DNA of 64,000 nucleotides from Streptomyces atratus (lineage in GTDB: Bacteria; Actinomycetota; Actinomycetes; Streptomycetales; Streptomycetaceae). The notes beneath the pieces were generated by a model. That model did no database searches. It saw only the letters and a list, made by a program, of their open reading frames with translations, and was not told the origin of the DNA. How positions within the stretch are numbered: the stretch's first letter is position 1; the number at the start of each line of letters is the position of its first letter. This document shows positions 35,416-44,869 of the stretch, piece by piece. The stretch is from contig NZ_FPJO01000010.1 in the NCBI RefSeq assembly GCF_900119365.1, positions 124,001 through 188,000 on the forward strand, in the 5' to 3' direction. The position numbers and the translations under genes were made by a program.

Positions 35416-36462
35416 CTACTTGATTTTTCTGACCACCGCAGGATCTGTCATTGCCGTGACGCGACCACCTGATTGGCCGATCGCGTCCCGCCGGAACCAG
35501 TCGTCGCGAAACCTGCCCGGTGGTACGCCGTACTTGGCACGGAATACCCGGCTGAAGTCGGAGGGTTGGGTAAAACCGTTGCGCAGGCCGATCTCGCAGA
35601 CCGAAACCGATCGCAGCCGCGCGTCGCAGAGTTCACGTCGGCTGTTCTCCAGCCTTCGCTGCCGAATCCAGTCCGATGGTGTGCTGCCCGCTGTCTTGAA
35701 CAGCCGTTGCAGATAGCGAATGGAGATGTGATGCGCCGAGGCGACCAGGCTCGGCGTGAGGCCGCAGTCGCCGAGATTGCGGTCGATGAATCCGCGGATG
35801 CGCGTTATCAACTCGTACTGCTGGGTCCGCGGGCACACTTCGCCGGCGTCGACGAAGTGCCGTTCCAGCACCGCCGCGGCCAGGTGCAGGGCGGCATCAC
35901 CGAACCGGGCCACCTCGGGCGCACCCAGCCCGGTCGCCCGGCCTGCCGCCTCGACCAGGAACGAACGGAGCAGCGGCCCGGAACCGGCCGCGTCGCGGAC
36001 CTTGTGCTGCGGCGCGCAGACGTCCGGTGGAACCGTCGGCATCGCGGAGCCCGGGAAGACCATCACGACCGCCTCGGCCGTCCGGTTCCCCGGCGTCGGG
36101 CTGATGCCCAGGGGAAGTCGGGTGTCGCACAGCGCCACCGCTGCGTCCCGAACGATGAGTTCGCGCCCGGCTCGCGCCACTTTGATCTCGCCGAGCGAAC
36201 TGAGAACGAGGGCATGCCGCCCGGGATCGGACTCCAGCACATGGGGAGCGGAACCGGCCGTTCGGAATGTGATCCGGTGTGCCGTGACACTGCCCAGTTC
36301 AGTGGTCTGCAGCATCGGACGAACGCCACGGAGAGTCGGGTCCTGGTGTCTGAGTTCACCGGCGCTCCCCGCCGCCGGCCCGCGCACAGTCCCTTCGGCC
36401 GTCCATCGGTCTCCCCGCCGGACGGAACCACCCAACGGCACCATCTCACCGCTGCGCCGCAT
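35416..36462 (-). CDS. AraC-family transcriptional regulator
   Basis: The protein has 348 residues from ATG 36462, with GGGAG seven bases upstream. An AraC-binding-domain-like N-terminal half is followed by a C-terminal double helix-turn-helix (LVASAHHISIRYLQRLFK and GFTQPSDFSRVFRAKYG). It is the only regulator inside the nucleoside cluster and sits directly upstream of the biosynthetic run, so it is the likely pathway switch. The ATG at 36315 is an alternative start that would remove 49 weakly conserved residues. Confidence 0.88.
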   Translation of the reverse strand: MRRSGEMVPLGGSVRRGDRWTAEGTVRGPAAGSAGELRHQDPTLRGVRPMLQTTELGSVTAHRITFRTAGSAPHVLESDPGRHALVLSSLGEIKVARAGRELIVRDAAVALCDTRLPLGISPTPGNRTAEAVVMVFPGSAMPTVPPDVCAPQHKVRDAAGSGPLLRSFLVEAAGRATGLGAPEVARFGDAALHLAAAVLERHFVDAGEVCPRTQQYELITRIRGFIDRNLGDCGLTPSLVASAHHISIRYLQRLFKTAGSTPSDWIRQRRLENSRRELCDARLRSVSVCEIGLRNGFTQPSDFSRVFRAKYGVPPGRFRDDWFRRDAIGQSGGRVTAMTDPAVVRKIK

Positions 36463-36926
36463 TTCCAAACTCCCGTTCTAGCGAATACTCGGTTCGTGGT
36501 CCCGCCGCGGTGCTCCACTCAGGCTTTCGGCCGTCACCGTGACCGGTCTCATGGCGCGTGCGGGCATTCCTTCTCCAAGAGCAGTCCGTCACATACTGTC
36601 GCTGGTGAAATATCACTGTCATTGATAGAGCGCGACCAATCAATTGACCGCGCGCGCCGAGCTGTTCACGGCAACCGGAAGGCACACGGCCGCCCGCCGC
36701 GCCATTGATTCACGCGAAACCACCGGATCGGATCAGCCAGGGTGTTGCCCGGTTTCCGGGCCGGGGCAATAGTTTCGGAGAATGACGCGGGAATGGCTCA
36801 ATATCGGCCAACCGGAAGAGGGGGCGAGCCCGAGCGTGGGTAAGGTCCTGCCCGCCACAGCGGCATGGCGTCGGCTTCGGTGGACGCCATGCACACACGA
36901 CGAAAAGTACGAAGAAAGGCGCCGAG
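36463..36926. promoter_or_regulatory. Divergent intergenic region, AraC gene / resistance gene
   Basis: This 464-bp stretch has no convincing gene. It is noticeably more A/T-rich than its surroundings, especially 36590-36650, which includes TCAATTGA. It should hold the promoters of the AraC-type regulator and of the nucleotidyltransferase gene. No clear -35/-10 pair stands out by eye. Confidence 0.5.
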
Positions 36927-37772
36927 TTGACTTCTCCATGCGTGATCGATCCCGACCAGGAACCGTGGATTCTCGCACGGCGTTTCACGAATCGACTGGC
37001 CGACGCCCTGGGAGACACTCTCCGTGATGTCGTGGTGGTGGGATCCGCGTCGCTCGGCGACTGGCGGGCGAACAGCGACATCGACCTCGTCTGCGTGGTG
37101 GCGAGGGGACTGGATTCACGGGCACGCGACGCCGTCTCGCCGCTGCATGAGAACTCCAAGCACGAATACGGTCACACGATCGATGCGATGTACGTGACAA
37201 GAGACGGTCTGGCCAAGGGCCCTGACACCCTCCGGTCCGTCGTGGCGTCGGTCGCCGGAACCCTGCATCCCGAGTCGACGGACGGACCGATGAACTGGGC
37301 GACCTGGCTCAACATCGTCCAGTCCGGTGTCCGTGTCCCCCTCGCCGAGGACGGGGCGATGACGGCGGTGGATCCGAGGAGCGCCGGGATGCCGATCGAG
37401 GAGGAGACCGCGCGCGACGGGGCGATCAGGTTCTCCCGCGCCAATCTCGACCAGTACTGGCGCAACAGGATCACCCTGTCCGAACAGATCTACCTGCACA
37501 ACGAAGCGGCCCACCCGGTGTCCACGTTCGAGGTCGAGTGGATGTCCCTGGGGCCGGCTCGCCTGCTGGCGACGGTCCTCACCGGGCGCATCGTCTCGAA
37601 GTCGGAGGGCGGCGAGCTGGCCGCCGACAGGTTTCCGGAGTTCCGGCCGCACCTCACGCAGGTGCTCGACGCCCGCAGGGGAGCGGACGTCACAAGGACG
37701 TGGAGCCGCGGGGACCTGGAGCGTTCGCTCGACCTCGCCCGCATCTGCGTGCGACTCGGCGCGGGCGGCTGA
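36927..37772 (+). CDS. Nucleotidyltransferase, Mur29-like putative self-resistance enzyme
   Basis: The protein has 281 residues and starts at TTG 36927 with GAAAGG upstream; no in-frame ATG is suitable. The N-terminus has the pol-beta-type nucleotidyltransferase signature VGSASLGDWRANSDIDL, with D51 and D53 as metal ligands. Enzymes of this kind adenylylate aminoglycosides, and in the muraymycin cluster Mur29 inactivates the antibiotic by modifying the aminoribose hydroxyl. The location at the cluster edge, divergent from the regulator, fits self-protection. Confidence 0.78.
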   Translation: MTSPCVIDPDQEPWILARRFTNRLADALGDTLRDVVVVGSASLGDWRANSDIDLVCVVARGLDSRARDAVSPLHENSKHEYGHTIDAMYVTRDGLAKGPDTLRSVVASVAGTLHPESTDGPMNWATWLNIVQSGVRVPLAEDGAMTAVDPRSAGMPIEEETARDGAIRFSRANLDQYWRNRITLSEQIYLHNEAAHPVSTFEVEWMSLGPARLLATVLTGRIVSKSEGGELAADRFPEFRPHLTQVLDARRGADVTRTWSRGDLERSLDLARICVRLGAGG

Positions 37773-38217
37773 CTTGACTCTGAAGCTCCTATGGATCGTC
37801 AAGCTGCCGGAGATGCCGATAGCGTGCCGCTGGATGCGCTCGTGAGGTGGCGGTATACCTCTCGCGCGACGAAGCGCTTGAGGCATCTGAAGATGCCCTT
37901 CGTCTTGAGTCCTTCGTGGGTGCGTCGTGCGACGTAGTCGTGGGTGCGCGGGTCGTGACGCACGCGGACCAGCGCAATTGTGTGCAGTGCGCGGTTGGCC
38001 TGGCGGTCACCGCCACGGTTGAGTCGGTGGCGATCCGGAACCTGCCGTTCTGCGGCATGGGCCTCCCGGTGCCCACCTCGGCCGTCCCGGCGCACGCACT
38101 GTCACGTGTGTCCGGTGACGTCACCTCGGTGGACACACCGACGGCCCCGGTGTCGTGGATCGCGTCCACCTGCTGCTGGAGCGGATCGGGCTGCTGCGGC
38201 TTCGCCGCCGTCGGGCA
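37773..38217. other. Gene-poor border between nucleoside cluster and hydrogenase island
   Basis: This 445-bp stretch contains only a decayed transposase fragment (37799-38095, minus strand). No intact gene is seen. It separates two functionally unrelated regions. Confidence 0.6.
37799..38095 (-). pseudogene. IS110-family transposase remnant (C-terminal part)
   Basis: About 80 residues resemble the end of IS110-type transposases: RHRLNRGGDRQANRALHTI, a DPRTHDY segment and GIFRCLKRFVAREVY, then a stop. The part expected just before (the CG-x-AP-x-x-SSG block) is not in the same frame, and the N-terminal DEDD domain is absent. The element is therefore truncated and frameshifted. It sits right after the resistance nucleotidyltransferase and hints at past mobile-element activity at the cluster border. 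Confidence 0.75.
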
Positions 38218-38967
38218 TCAGCCCGGAGTGCCGTGGATGCCGGTGTCCGGTCCGCAGGACGAGAGGCCCAAGTCGGTGCGTCGGCGCTCCTCGAGGAATT
38301 CGATGCGCCGGGCCTGTTCGTCGCTGATCACATCGCACACCCAGTCCCAGTGCAGCGCCACCCGGTCGCCGGCGGAAAGCCCGTCGAGCAGTGTCAGTCC
38401 ACCGGCCGAGCAGCGTACGGTCTCCTCCCGCCACGCGCCGTCGGCCAGCCCCGCGCCGTCCCAGCACAGCGGGCGTGACCGAACGGTCGCGATGTCTCTG
38501 TCGGCGGCCACGACCACTCCGGTACGGACGCGGCACTGGTCGAGCACGGACAGGGCGGTCGGACGGCCCATCGACCGCAGCATCGGGGCCCAGGGATACA
38601 CCTCGAACACCTGGAAGCTGTGATGGGCCAGGGCGCGCCGCCCGGCGTCGCGCCAGGTGCCACCGCGCTGACCCCGGAACCGGTCGGTCATGCGCTCCAC
38701 CAGAGCGGCGGGATCGGCCCGGTCCAGCAGTTCGTTGCCGATCCAGTACGCCTCGACCACCCGCACGTCGAGCGGGTCCGCCAGCCCGGCCGTCTCCGCG
38801 AGGAACTGGAGATAGCACCAGGCCCCCTCGAACTGCCGGGCGCGCCGCTCGATCTCGGCGGTCGCGTCACGGCGCAGGAGGGCCGCCGCGTCGGCGGGGC
38901 CGCAGTAGCCGAGCTCGTTGGGCGGGTAGGCGTATCGCGCGAACAGCAGGGCGCCCTCGGCACTCAC
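38218..38967 (-). CDS. Hydrogenase-associated conserved protein (DUF6390-like)
   Basis: This 249-residue protein has no recognised catalytic motif. It is soluble, Ala/Arg-rich, with conserved-looking N-terminal FARYAYPPNELGYCGPAD and late LHWDWVCD blocks. It starts at GTG 38967, directly after the HypE stop codon. Proteins of this type, which I know as DUF6390, lie beside hydrogenase maturation genes in actinobacteria. It is the last gene of the hydrogenase run. Function unknown; accessory or assembly role inferred. Confidence 0.7.
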   Translation of the reverse strand: MSAEGALLFARYAYPPNELGYCGPADAAALLRRDATAEIERRARQFEGAWCYLQFLAETAGLADPLDVRVVEAYWIGNELLDRADPAALVERMTDRFRGQRGGTWRDAGRRALAHHSFQVFEVYPWAPMLRSMGRPTALSVLDQCRVRTGVVVAADRDIATVRSRPLCWDGAGLADGAWREETVRCSAGGLTLLDGLSAGDRVALHWDWVCDVISDEQARRIEFLEERRRTDLGLSSCGPDTGIHGTPG

Positions 38968-40064
38968 TCAGCAGATCCTCGGTAGTTGTTCGCCGATCGG
39001 CAGCCCGATCACCCGGCTCCCGCCCAGCCCCGTTTTCGCCACGACCATCCCGGCGTGTTCCGGAACGCAGCTGCCGATCCGGCAGGCGGACCGGCCCAGG
39101 GGATGGGCCTGCATGGCGGCCAGCACCCGGTCCGCGTCCTCGGCCGGGACGATCGCGATCAGTTTTCCTTCGTTGGCCACTTGGAGCGGGTCGAGCCCGA
39201 GCAGGCTGCACGCGTCGCGCACCGCGGGCGGTACGGGAAGCAGCCGCTCGACCAGTTCGATGCCCACGTCCGAGGCGCGGGCGATCTCGTTCAGCGAGGC
39301 CGAGACGCCCCCGCGCGTGGGGTCCCGGAGCACATGGAGGCCGGTACCGGTGGCCAGCATGGCGGCGACCAGTCCGTGCAGCGCGGCGGTGTCGCTCTCC
39401 ACCGTCGTTCCGAACTCGAGGCCCTCCCGGCAGCTCATCACGGCCACACCGTGCACGCCGATGTCGCCGCTGACGAGCACGGCGTCGCCGGGGAGCGCCC
39501 GGCGCGCGTGGATGTCGACACCCGGAGGGATCACGCCGATGCCCGAGGTGTTGAGGTAGACGCCGTCACCACTGCCGTGCTCCACGACCTTCGTGTCGCC
39601 GGTGACCAGGCGTACGCCGGCGTCCTCGGCGGCTCGGCCCACGGCCTGTGCGATCCGGCCGAGGTCGCTCAGCGCGGTGCCCTCCGCGAGGATGAAGGCG
39701 GTGGACAGGAACAGGGGTGTCGCACCCGACATGGCCAGGTCGTTGACCGTGCCGTTCACCGCCAGGTCACCGATCGACCCGCCGGGGAAGAACATCGGCT
39801 TCACCACGAACGAGTCCGTGGAGAAGGCGAGACGGGTGCCGGAGCCGACCGTCAGGACGGCCGAGTCACCGAGCTCGGCGGCGGCCGCGGCACCGTACGC
39901 GGGCAGGAACAGGTGCTCGATCAGCTCACCGGACATCGCACCGCCGCCCCCGTGGCCCATGACGACGGACGGGATGTCCCGCAGCGGTACCGGGCAGGCC
40001 CACCCCTCGAAGTCGAGGTCGGACACATCGTTCACCACGGCGGTCACGTCTTGCATCGCGTCAG

Positions 40065-40068
<4 letters not shown>
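38968..40068 (-). CDS. hypE: HypE, carbamoyl dehydratase for the hydrogenase cyanide ligand
   Basis: The protein has 366 residues from GTG 40068, overlapping the HypD stop by 4 bp. It has the PurM-like fold with early VMGHGGGGAMS and SFVVKPMFFPGG. The C-terminus is PRIC, whose final Cys receives the carbamoyl group from HypF and is dehydrated to a thiocyanate. It then hands cyanide to the HypC-HypD complex. Confidence 0.96.
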
Positions 40069-41164
<1,096 letters not shown>

Positions 41165-41168
<4 letters not shown>

Positions 41169-41461
41169 CGGCCGACTCCTTCGGGAGACGCACCCTGCTG
41201 GGCTGCGCGTTCGAAGCCGTCTCCGAACTCCTCGGCCAGGATGCCGAGCCGTTCGAAGTCGGCAAGGGTGTCCAGGGCCGACCGTTCGTCGAGGCGCTGG
41301 ATGGCGAATCCGACGTGCACGATGACGTATTCACCGACGGTCACATCGGGGATGTACTGGAGGCACACCTCCTTGTGCACCCCGCCGAAATCGACCTCGG
41401 CCATCACGGTGCCGTCGACTTCGGCGGTACTGAGGACACGCCCCGGAACAGCCAGACACAT
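41165..41461 (-). CDS. hypC: HypC, free-standing hydrogenase chaperone
   Basis: The 98-residue protein starts MCLAVPGRV; the Cys at position 2 carries the iron unit. It is slightly longer than typical HypC (~80 residues), with a C-terminal tail. It partners HypD and delivers the Fe(CN)2CO unit to the large subunit. A second HypC domain is fused to HypF upstream, so this run has two. Confidence 0.94.
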
Positions 41462-41518
41462 GGTCCCTCTCCTCTGTGGATCCCTCTTGAAGTACGGCGG
41501 TACGGCGGTACAGCGGCG

Positions 41519-44071
41519 TCAGCCCGATGCGGCGATCATGAGCTGGCCGAGGGCGATCCCGCCGTCGTTCGGGGGGAGCAGGCGCGGTCGCAGGACGGTG
41601 AAACCCCGCTCGGTCAGGCCGCGTTGCGTCGCTTCGAGCAGTACGGCGTTCTGGAAGACACCGCCGCCCAGCGCCACGGTGGAGAGGCCGGTGCGCGTGC
41701 GGGAGAGGTCCGCGAGGCGGGCGGCCAGAGCGGCGACGGCGGCGTGGAAACGCACGGCGATCAGCCCGGCCGGAACGCCGTCCCGTACGTCGGACACCAC
41801 GGCCCGGACGACCGGGCCCGGATCCGCGACGACGGGTTCCTCCCTCTTTCCGGGCCGGATGCCGAAGCGGTAGCCGTCCTCCGGTGCCGCGAGGCCGGCT
41901 GCCGCGGTACGGGCCAGCCCTTCCAGCTCCATGGCCGCCTCCGCCTCGTACGCCACCACGTGCCGGACGCCGGCCAGGGACGCGACCGCGTCGAAGAGCC
42001 GCCCCATGCCCGACGTGGGCACGCAGCCGAATCCGGTCGCGAACTGATGGGCCAGCACGTCGCGTTCGGCGGGCGGGCAGGCACGGACCGCGGGCATGTC
42101 CTCGTCCCAGGGGATGCCGGCCGCGTGCAGATGTGCGAGGGCCATCCGGTACGGCCGCAGCACACTCGCGTCGCCCCCGGCCAGCGGTACGCAACCCAGG
42201 TGCGCGGCCCTGCTGAACGATGCGTAGCCGGCCACCAGGACCTCGCCGCCCCAGGCCGCCCCGTCGGCGCCGTGGCCGGTGCCGTCGAAGGCGATGCCGA
42301 TCACGCGCTCGTCCGCGCCCAGGCCGTGCTCCGCCATCACGGACGCGATGTGCGCGTGGTGGTGCTGCACGGTGCGGACCGGCCGCCCGGCCGCATGGGC
42401 GCGAGCCCATTCGCCGGAGTGGTAGCCGGGGTGGCGGTCGGCCACCAGCCGGGTCGGCGCCACCCCGGTGAGGTCCTCCAGATGCTTCTCGGTCCGGGTC
42501 AGGGCGTCGACCGTGGACAGGTCGTCCATGTCGCCGATGTGCTGGCTCAGCCAGGCGTAGCGGCCCTCGGCCAGCGCACAGGTGTTCTTCAGGTCGGCGC
42601 CCACGGCGAGCGTCGGGGGCACGTCGAAGGGCAGCGCGATCGGCAGCGGGGCGTAGCCGCGCGAGCGGCGCAGCGGCAGCTCGGCACCGGCGGCCCAGCG
42701 GCTGACCGAGTCGTCGCACGGCACATGGATGCGCCGGTCGTGCCGTAGCCAGGCATCGACCAGCGGTGCCAGGACGGTCAGCGCGCCGCCGTCGTCGGTG
42801 ACGATCGGCTCGCCCGACAGATTGGCCGACGTCATGACGAGCGCGTCCGGGCCCGGCGGGTCGTCACCGATCCCGAAGAGCAGGACGTGCAACGGGGTGT
42901 ACGGCAGCAGCAGTCCGAGGTGCGGGCTGCCGGGCGCCACGGCGTCGGACACCCCCGCCCCGGGCCGGGCAGCGTGACGGGGGAGGAGGACGATCGGCCG
43001 GCGCCCACCGCTCAGGAGCTCCTCCTCGTCCGGCGTGAGAGTAACCAGCTCACGCGCGACGTCGGGGTCCGGCACCATCACCGCGAACGGTTTGCCACCG
43101 CGCTGCTTGCGCCGGCGCAGCTCCGCCACGGCCGCGTCGTCGCGGGCGTCGCACACCAGGTGGTAGCCGCCGAGGCCCTTGACCGCGATGATCCCGCCCT
43201 CGGCGAGCAGCTTCCGCGCGGTCCGCAGCGCGTCCGCGTCGTGCGAGGGGACCACGCCCTGCTTGCCGACGAGTTCGAGCCGTGGTCCGCAGTCGGGACA
43301 GGCGATCGGCTGGGCGTGGAAACGCCGGTCGCGCGGGTCCTCGTACTCCGCCCGGCAGGCCCCGCACATCTCGAAGTCCGCCATCGTGGTGGCGGCGCGG
43401 TCGTACGGAAGGCCGGTGACGATCGTGAACCGGGGACCGCAGTGCGTGCACGTGATGAACGGGTGGCGGTAGCGCCGGTTCGATGGATCGCCCAGCTCGT
43501 CCAGGCAGTCCCGGCAGGTGGCGATGTCGGGTGAGACCAGCGTCCTGGCCCGGTCGGACGCGCCGGACCGCTCGATGGTGAAGCCCGTGCCGCCGCGGGT
43601 CGGCTGTTCGCTCGTACGCACGTCCTCGACGACCGCGAGCGGAGGGGCGTCGGAGCGCAGACGGCGGCCGAACTCCTCCACGGCGCCGGCCGTTCCCTCG
43701 ACCTCGGCGAGCACCCCGTCGCCGGTGTTCGTCACCGAGCCCGTGAGCAGCAGCTCCGAGGCGGTGACGTAGACGAAGGGGCGGAAGCCCACGCCCTGCA
43801 CGACGCCGCGCACCTCGAATCTGCGCCGGACCCGCTGCTCCCGGCCGCGGCCCATCATCTCCAGTCCCGACAGGGCCTCCCGGGCCTTCGCCCGGTCGAT
43901 GAGCTCGACGGCGAAGCCCATGTGGAGAAGTACCCAGTCGTCGCGACCGGGCGTCTCGTCGAGCATGCCGATGTTGACGCGGCGCCTGGCGCCCTCCACG
44001 TCCACCAGAGCCAGCTGGCCCGCATACCCGTCCACGATCTCCACGACGCGGCCAGGAATGCCTAGGCACAT
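41519..44071 (-). CDS. hypF: HypC-HypF fusion: N-terminal HypC domain on carbamoyltransferase HypF
   Basis: One 850-residue frame without an internal stop. Residues 1-75 are a full HypC (MCLGIPGRV start with Cys2). HypF follows from ~83: acylphosphatase (VRGVVQGVGFRPFV), two CxxC-x18-CxxC zinc fingers, a YrdC-like domain (GGIIAVKGLGGYHLVCDA) and a Kae1-like domain (HHHAHIASVMAEH, later ALGGGVFQN). HypF makes carbamoyl-adenylate from carbamoyl phosphate and loads HypE. HypF is normally ~750-770 residues, so the extra length equals the HypC domain. The ATG lies 2 bp after the protease gene stop. Confidence 0.94.
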   Translation of the reverse strand: MCLGIPGRVVEIVDGYAGQLALVDVEGARRRVNIGMLDETPGRDDWVLLHMGFAVELIDRAKAREALSGLEMMGRGREQRVRRRFEVRGVVQGVGFRPFVYVTASELLLTGSVTNTGDGVLAEVEGTAGAVEEFGRRLRSDAPPLAVVEDVRTSEQPTRGGTGFTIERSGASDRARTLVSPDIATCRDCLDELGDPSNRRYRHPFITCTHCGPRFTIVTGLPYDRAATTMADFEMCGACRAEYEDPRDRRFHAQPIACPDCGPRLELVGKQGVVPSHDADALRTARKLLAEGGIIAVKGLGGYHLVCDARDDAAVAELRRRKQRGGKPFAVMVPDPDVARELVTLTPDEEELLSGGRRPIVLLPRHAARPGAGVSDAVAPGSPHLGLLLPYTPLHVLLFGIGDDPPGPDALVMTSANLSGEPIVTDDGGALTVLAPLVDAWLRHDRRIHVPCDDSVSRWAAGAELPLRRSRGYAPLPIALPFDVPPTLAVGADLKNTCALAEGRYAWLSQHIGDMDDLSTVDALTRTEKHLEDLTGVAPTRLVADRHPGYHSGEWARAHAAGRPVRTVQHHHAHIASVMAEHGLGADERVIGIAFDGTGHGADGAAWGGEVLVAGYASFSRAAHLGCVPLAGGDASVLRPYRMALAHLHAAGIPWDEDMPAVRACPPAERDVLAHQFATGFGCVPTSGMGRLFDAVASLAGVRHVVAYEAEAAMELEGLARTAAAGLAAPEDGYRFGIRPGKREEPVVADPGPVVRAVVSDVRDGVPAGLIAVRFHAAVAALAARLADLSRTRTGLSTVALGGGVFQNAVLLEATQRGLTERGFTVLRPRLLPPNDGGIALGQLMIAASG

Positions 44072-44073
44072 GA

Positions 44074-44604
44074 TCAGGATCTCCGGGGTTCGGTGCTGTT
44101 CACGGACGCGGTCGGTACGGACGGCACGAGCTGACGGACCAGGGTGTGCACTGCCCGCATCGCCTCGGGCACCACTCTGTCGACGGCTTCGCTGAGCCCG
44201 ATGCCCTCCTCGACTCCGGCTGGTGTGCAGCCGACGAGGTAGGTGAGCGGAAGCGTACCGCCCAGTTGATCCAGATTTGCCAGGACAGCAACCGGATTCA
44301 TGCCATGTGCGTCGAATTCACCCGAACCGAGGTCCTCCACACCGATGCGGAGCACCGTCACCTCCCCGGGGGCGCCGCCCCCCGGGTACGCGTCGACCAG
44401 AACGAGCGCGTCGTACCCGTCGAGCAGGTCGTACGCGAGATGCATGCCGCGGATGCCGTAGTCCACCACCCGGACCCGCGGGGGCATCCCGCCGTCGCGG
44501 GCGAGCCGGCGCACCACCTCCGGGCCGAAGCCGTCGTCGCCGAGAAACAGATTGCCGATGCCCGCGACCAGCACCCGTCCGGCCGTGTCGGGTTCCTTCG
44601 TCAT
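44074..44604 (-). CDS. Hydrogenase maturation endopeptidase
   Basis: The protein has 176 residues of the HyaD/HoxM/HycI family. Nickel-sensing residues fit: Glu in GDDGFGPEVV, Asp in VVDYGIRG and His in FDAHGMNP. It cuts the C-terminal extension from the large subunit after nickel insertion; the large subunit here keeps a 22-residue tail, which is its expected target. ATGA overlap with the upstream small gene. Confidence 0.93.
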   Translation of the reverse strand: MTKEPDTAGRVLVAGIGNLFLGDDGFGPEVVRRLARDGGMPPRVRVVDYGIRGMHLAYDLLDGYDALVLVDAYPGGGAPGEVTVLRIGVEDLGSGEFDAHGMNPVAVLANLDQLGGTLPLTYLVGCTPAGVEEGIGLSEAVDRVVPEAMRAVHTLVRQLVPSVPTASVNSTEPRRS

Positions 44605-44714
44605 CCTCGGCTCAGCCGCCCCCCGGCCGGAGGTCGGGCGATTCCCTTCGGGCCCCGTTCCTCCTCCGGCTCCTCCTCCTCGACGCCGCTGTTCTTCTCC
44701 GGTGTGTCCGCCAT
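44601..44714 (-). CDS. Very small acidic protein in hydrogenase operon
   Basis: This 37-residue ORF starts at ATG 44714 behind AGGGAG and overlaps the protease gene by ATGA. The product has an acidic centre (EEEEPEEE) and a Gly/Arg-rich end. No family is recognised. Good ribosome-binding site and coupling argue that it is translated; a role in hydrogenase assembly is only inferred. Confidence 0.5.
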   Translation of the reverse strand: MADTPEKNSGVEEEEPEEERGPKGIARPPAGGRLSRG

Positions 44715-44749
44715 GGGGCGCTCCCTGCTCGCTTCACTCGGATCGGGAT

Positions 44750-44869
44750 TCACATCGAACGGATGCGCAGATAGCGGCGGATGTCGGGGATCGACTTGAT
44801 CCCGACCGCCACGGCGACGACCGCCACGGCCGCGGCCGCTCCGGCGGTGATGATGCCCAGGGTCTTCAC
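44750..44869 (-). CDS. Very small membrane protein (DUF6893-like)
   Basis: The 39-residue product has one membrane span (Ala/Val-rich, residues ~6-23) and a conserved-looking basic tail PDIRRYLRIRSM. It starts at GTG 44869, overlapping the preceding gene's stop by GTGA. Tiny proteins ending like this occur in actinobacterial hydrogenase loci, and I know them as DUF6893. It may tether hydrogenase parts to the membrane. Confidence 0.65.
   Translation of the reverse strand: MKTLGIITAGAAAAVAVVAVAVGIKSIPDIRRYLRIRSM

Noticed and set aside
41490..41516. Three short TACGGCGG-like repeats between hypC and the HypC-HypF gene
   Set aside because: Too short and imperfect to be a meaningful repeat element; probably slippage in GC-rich DNA.
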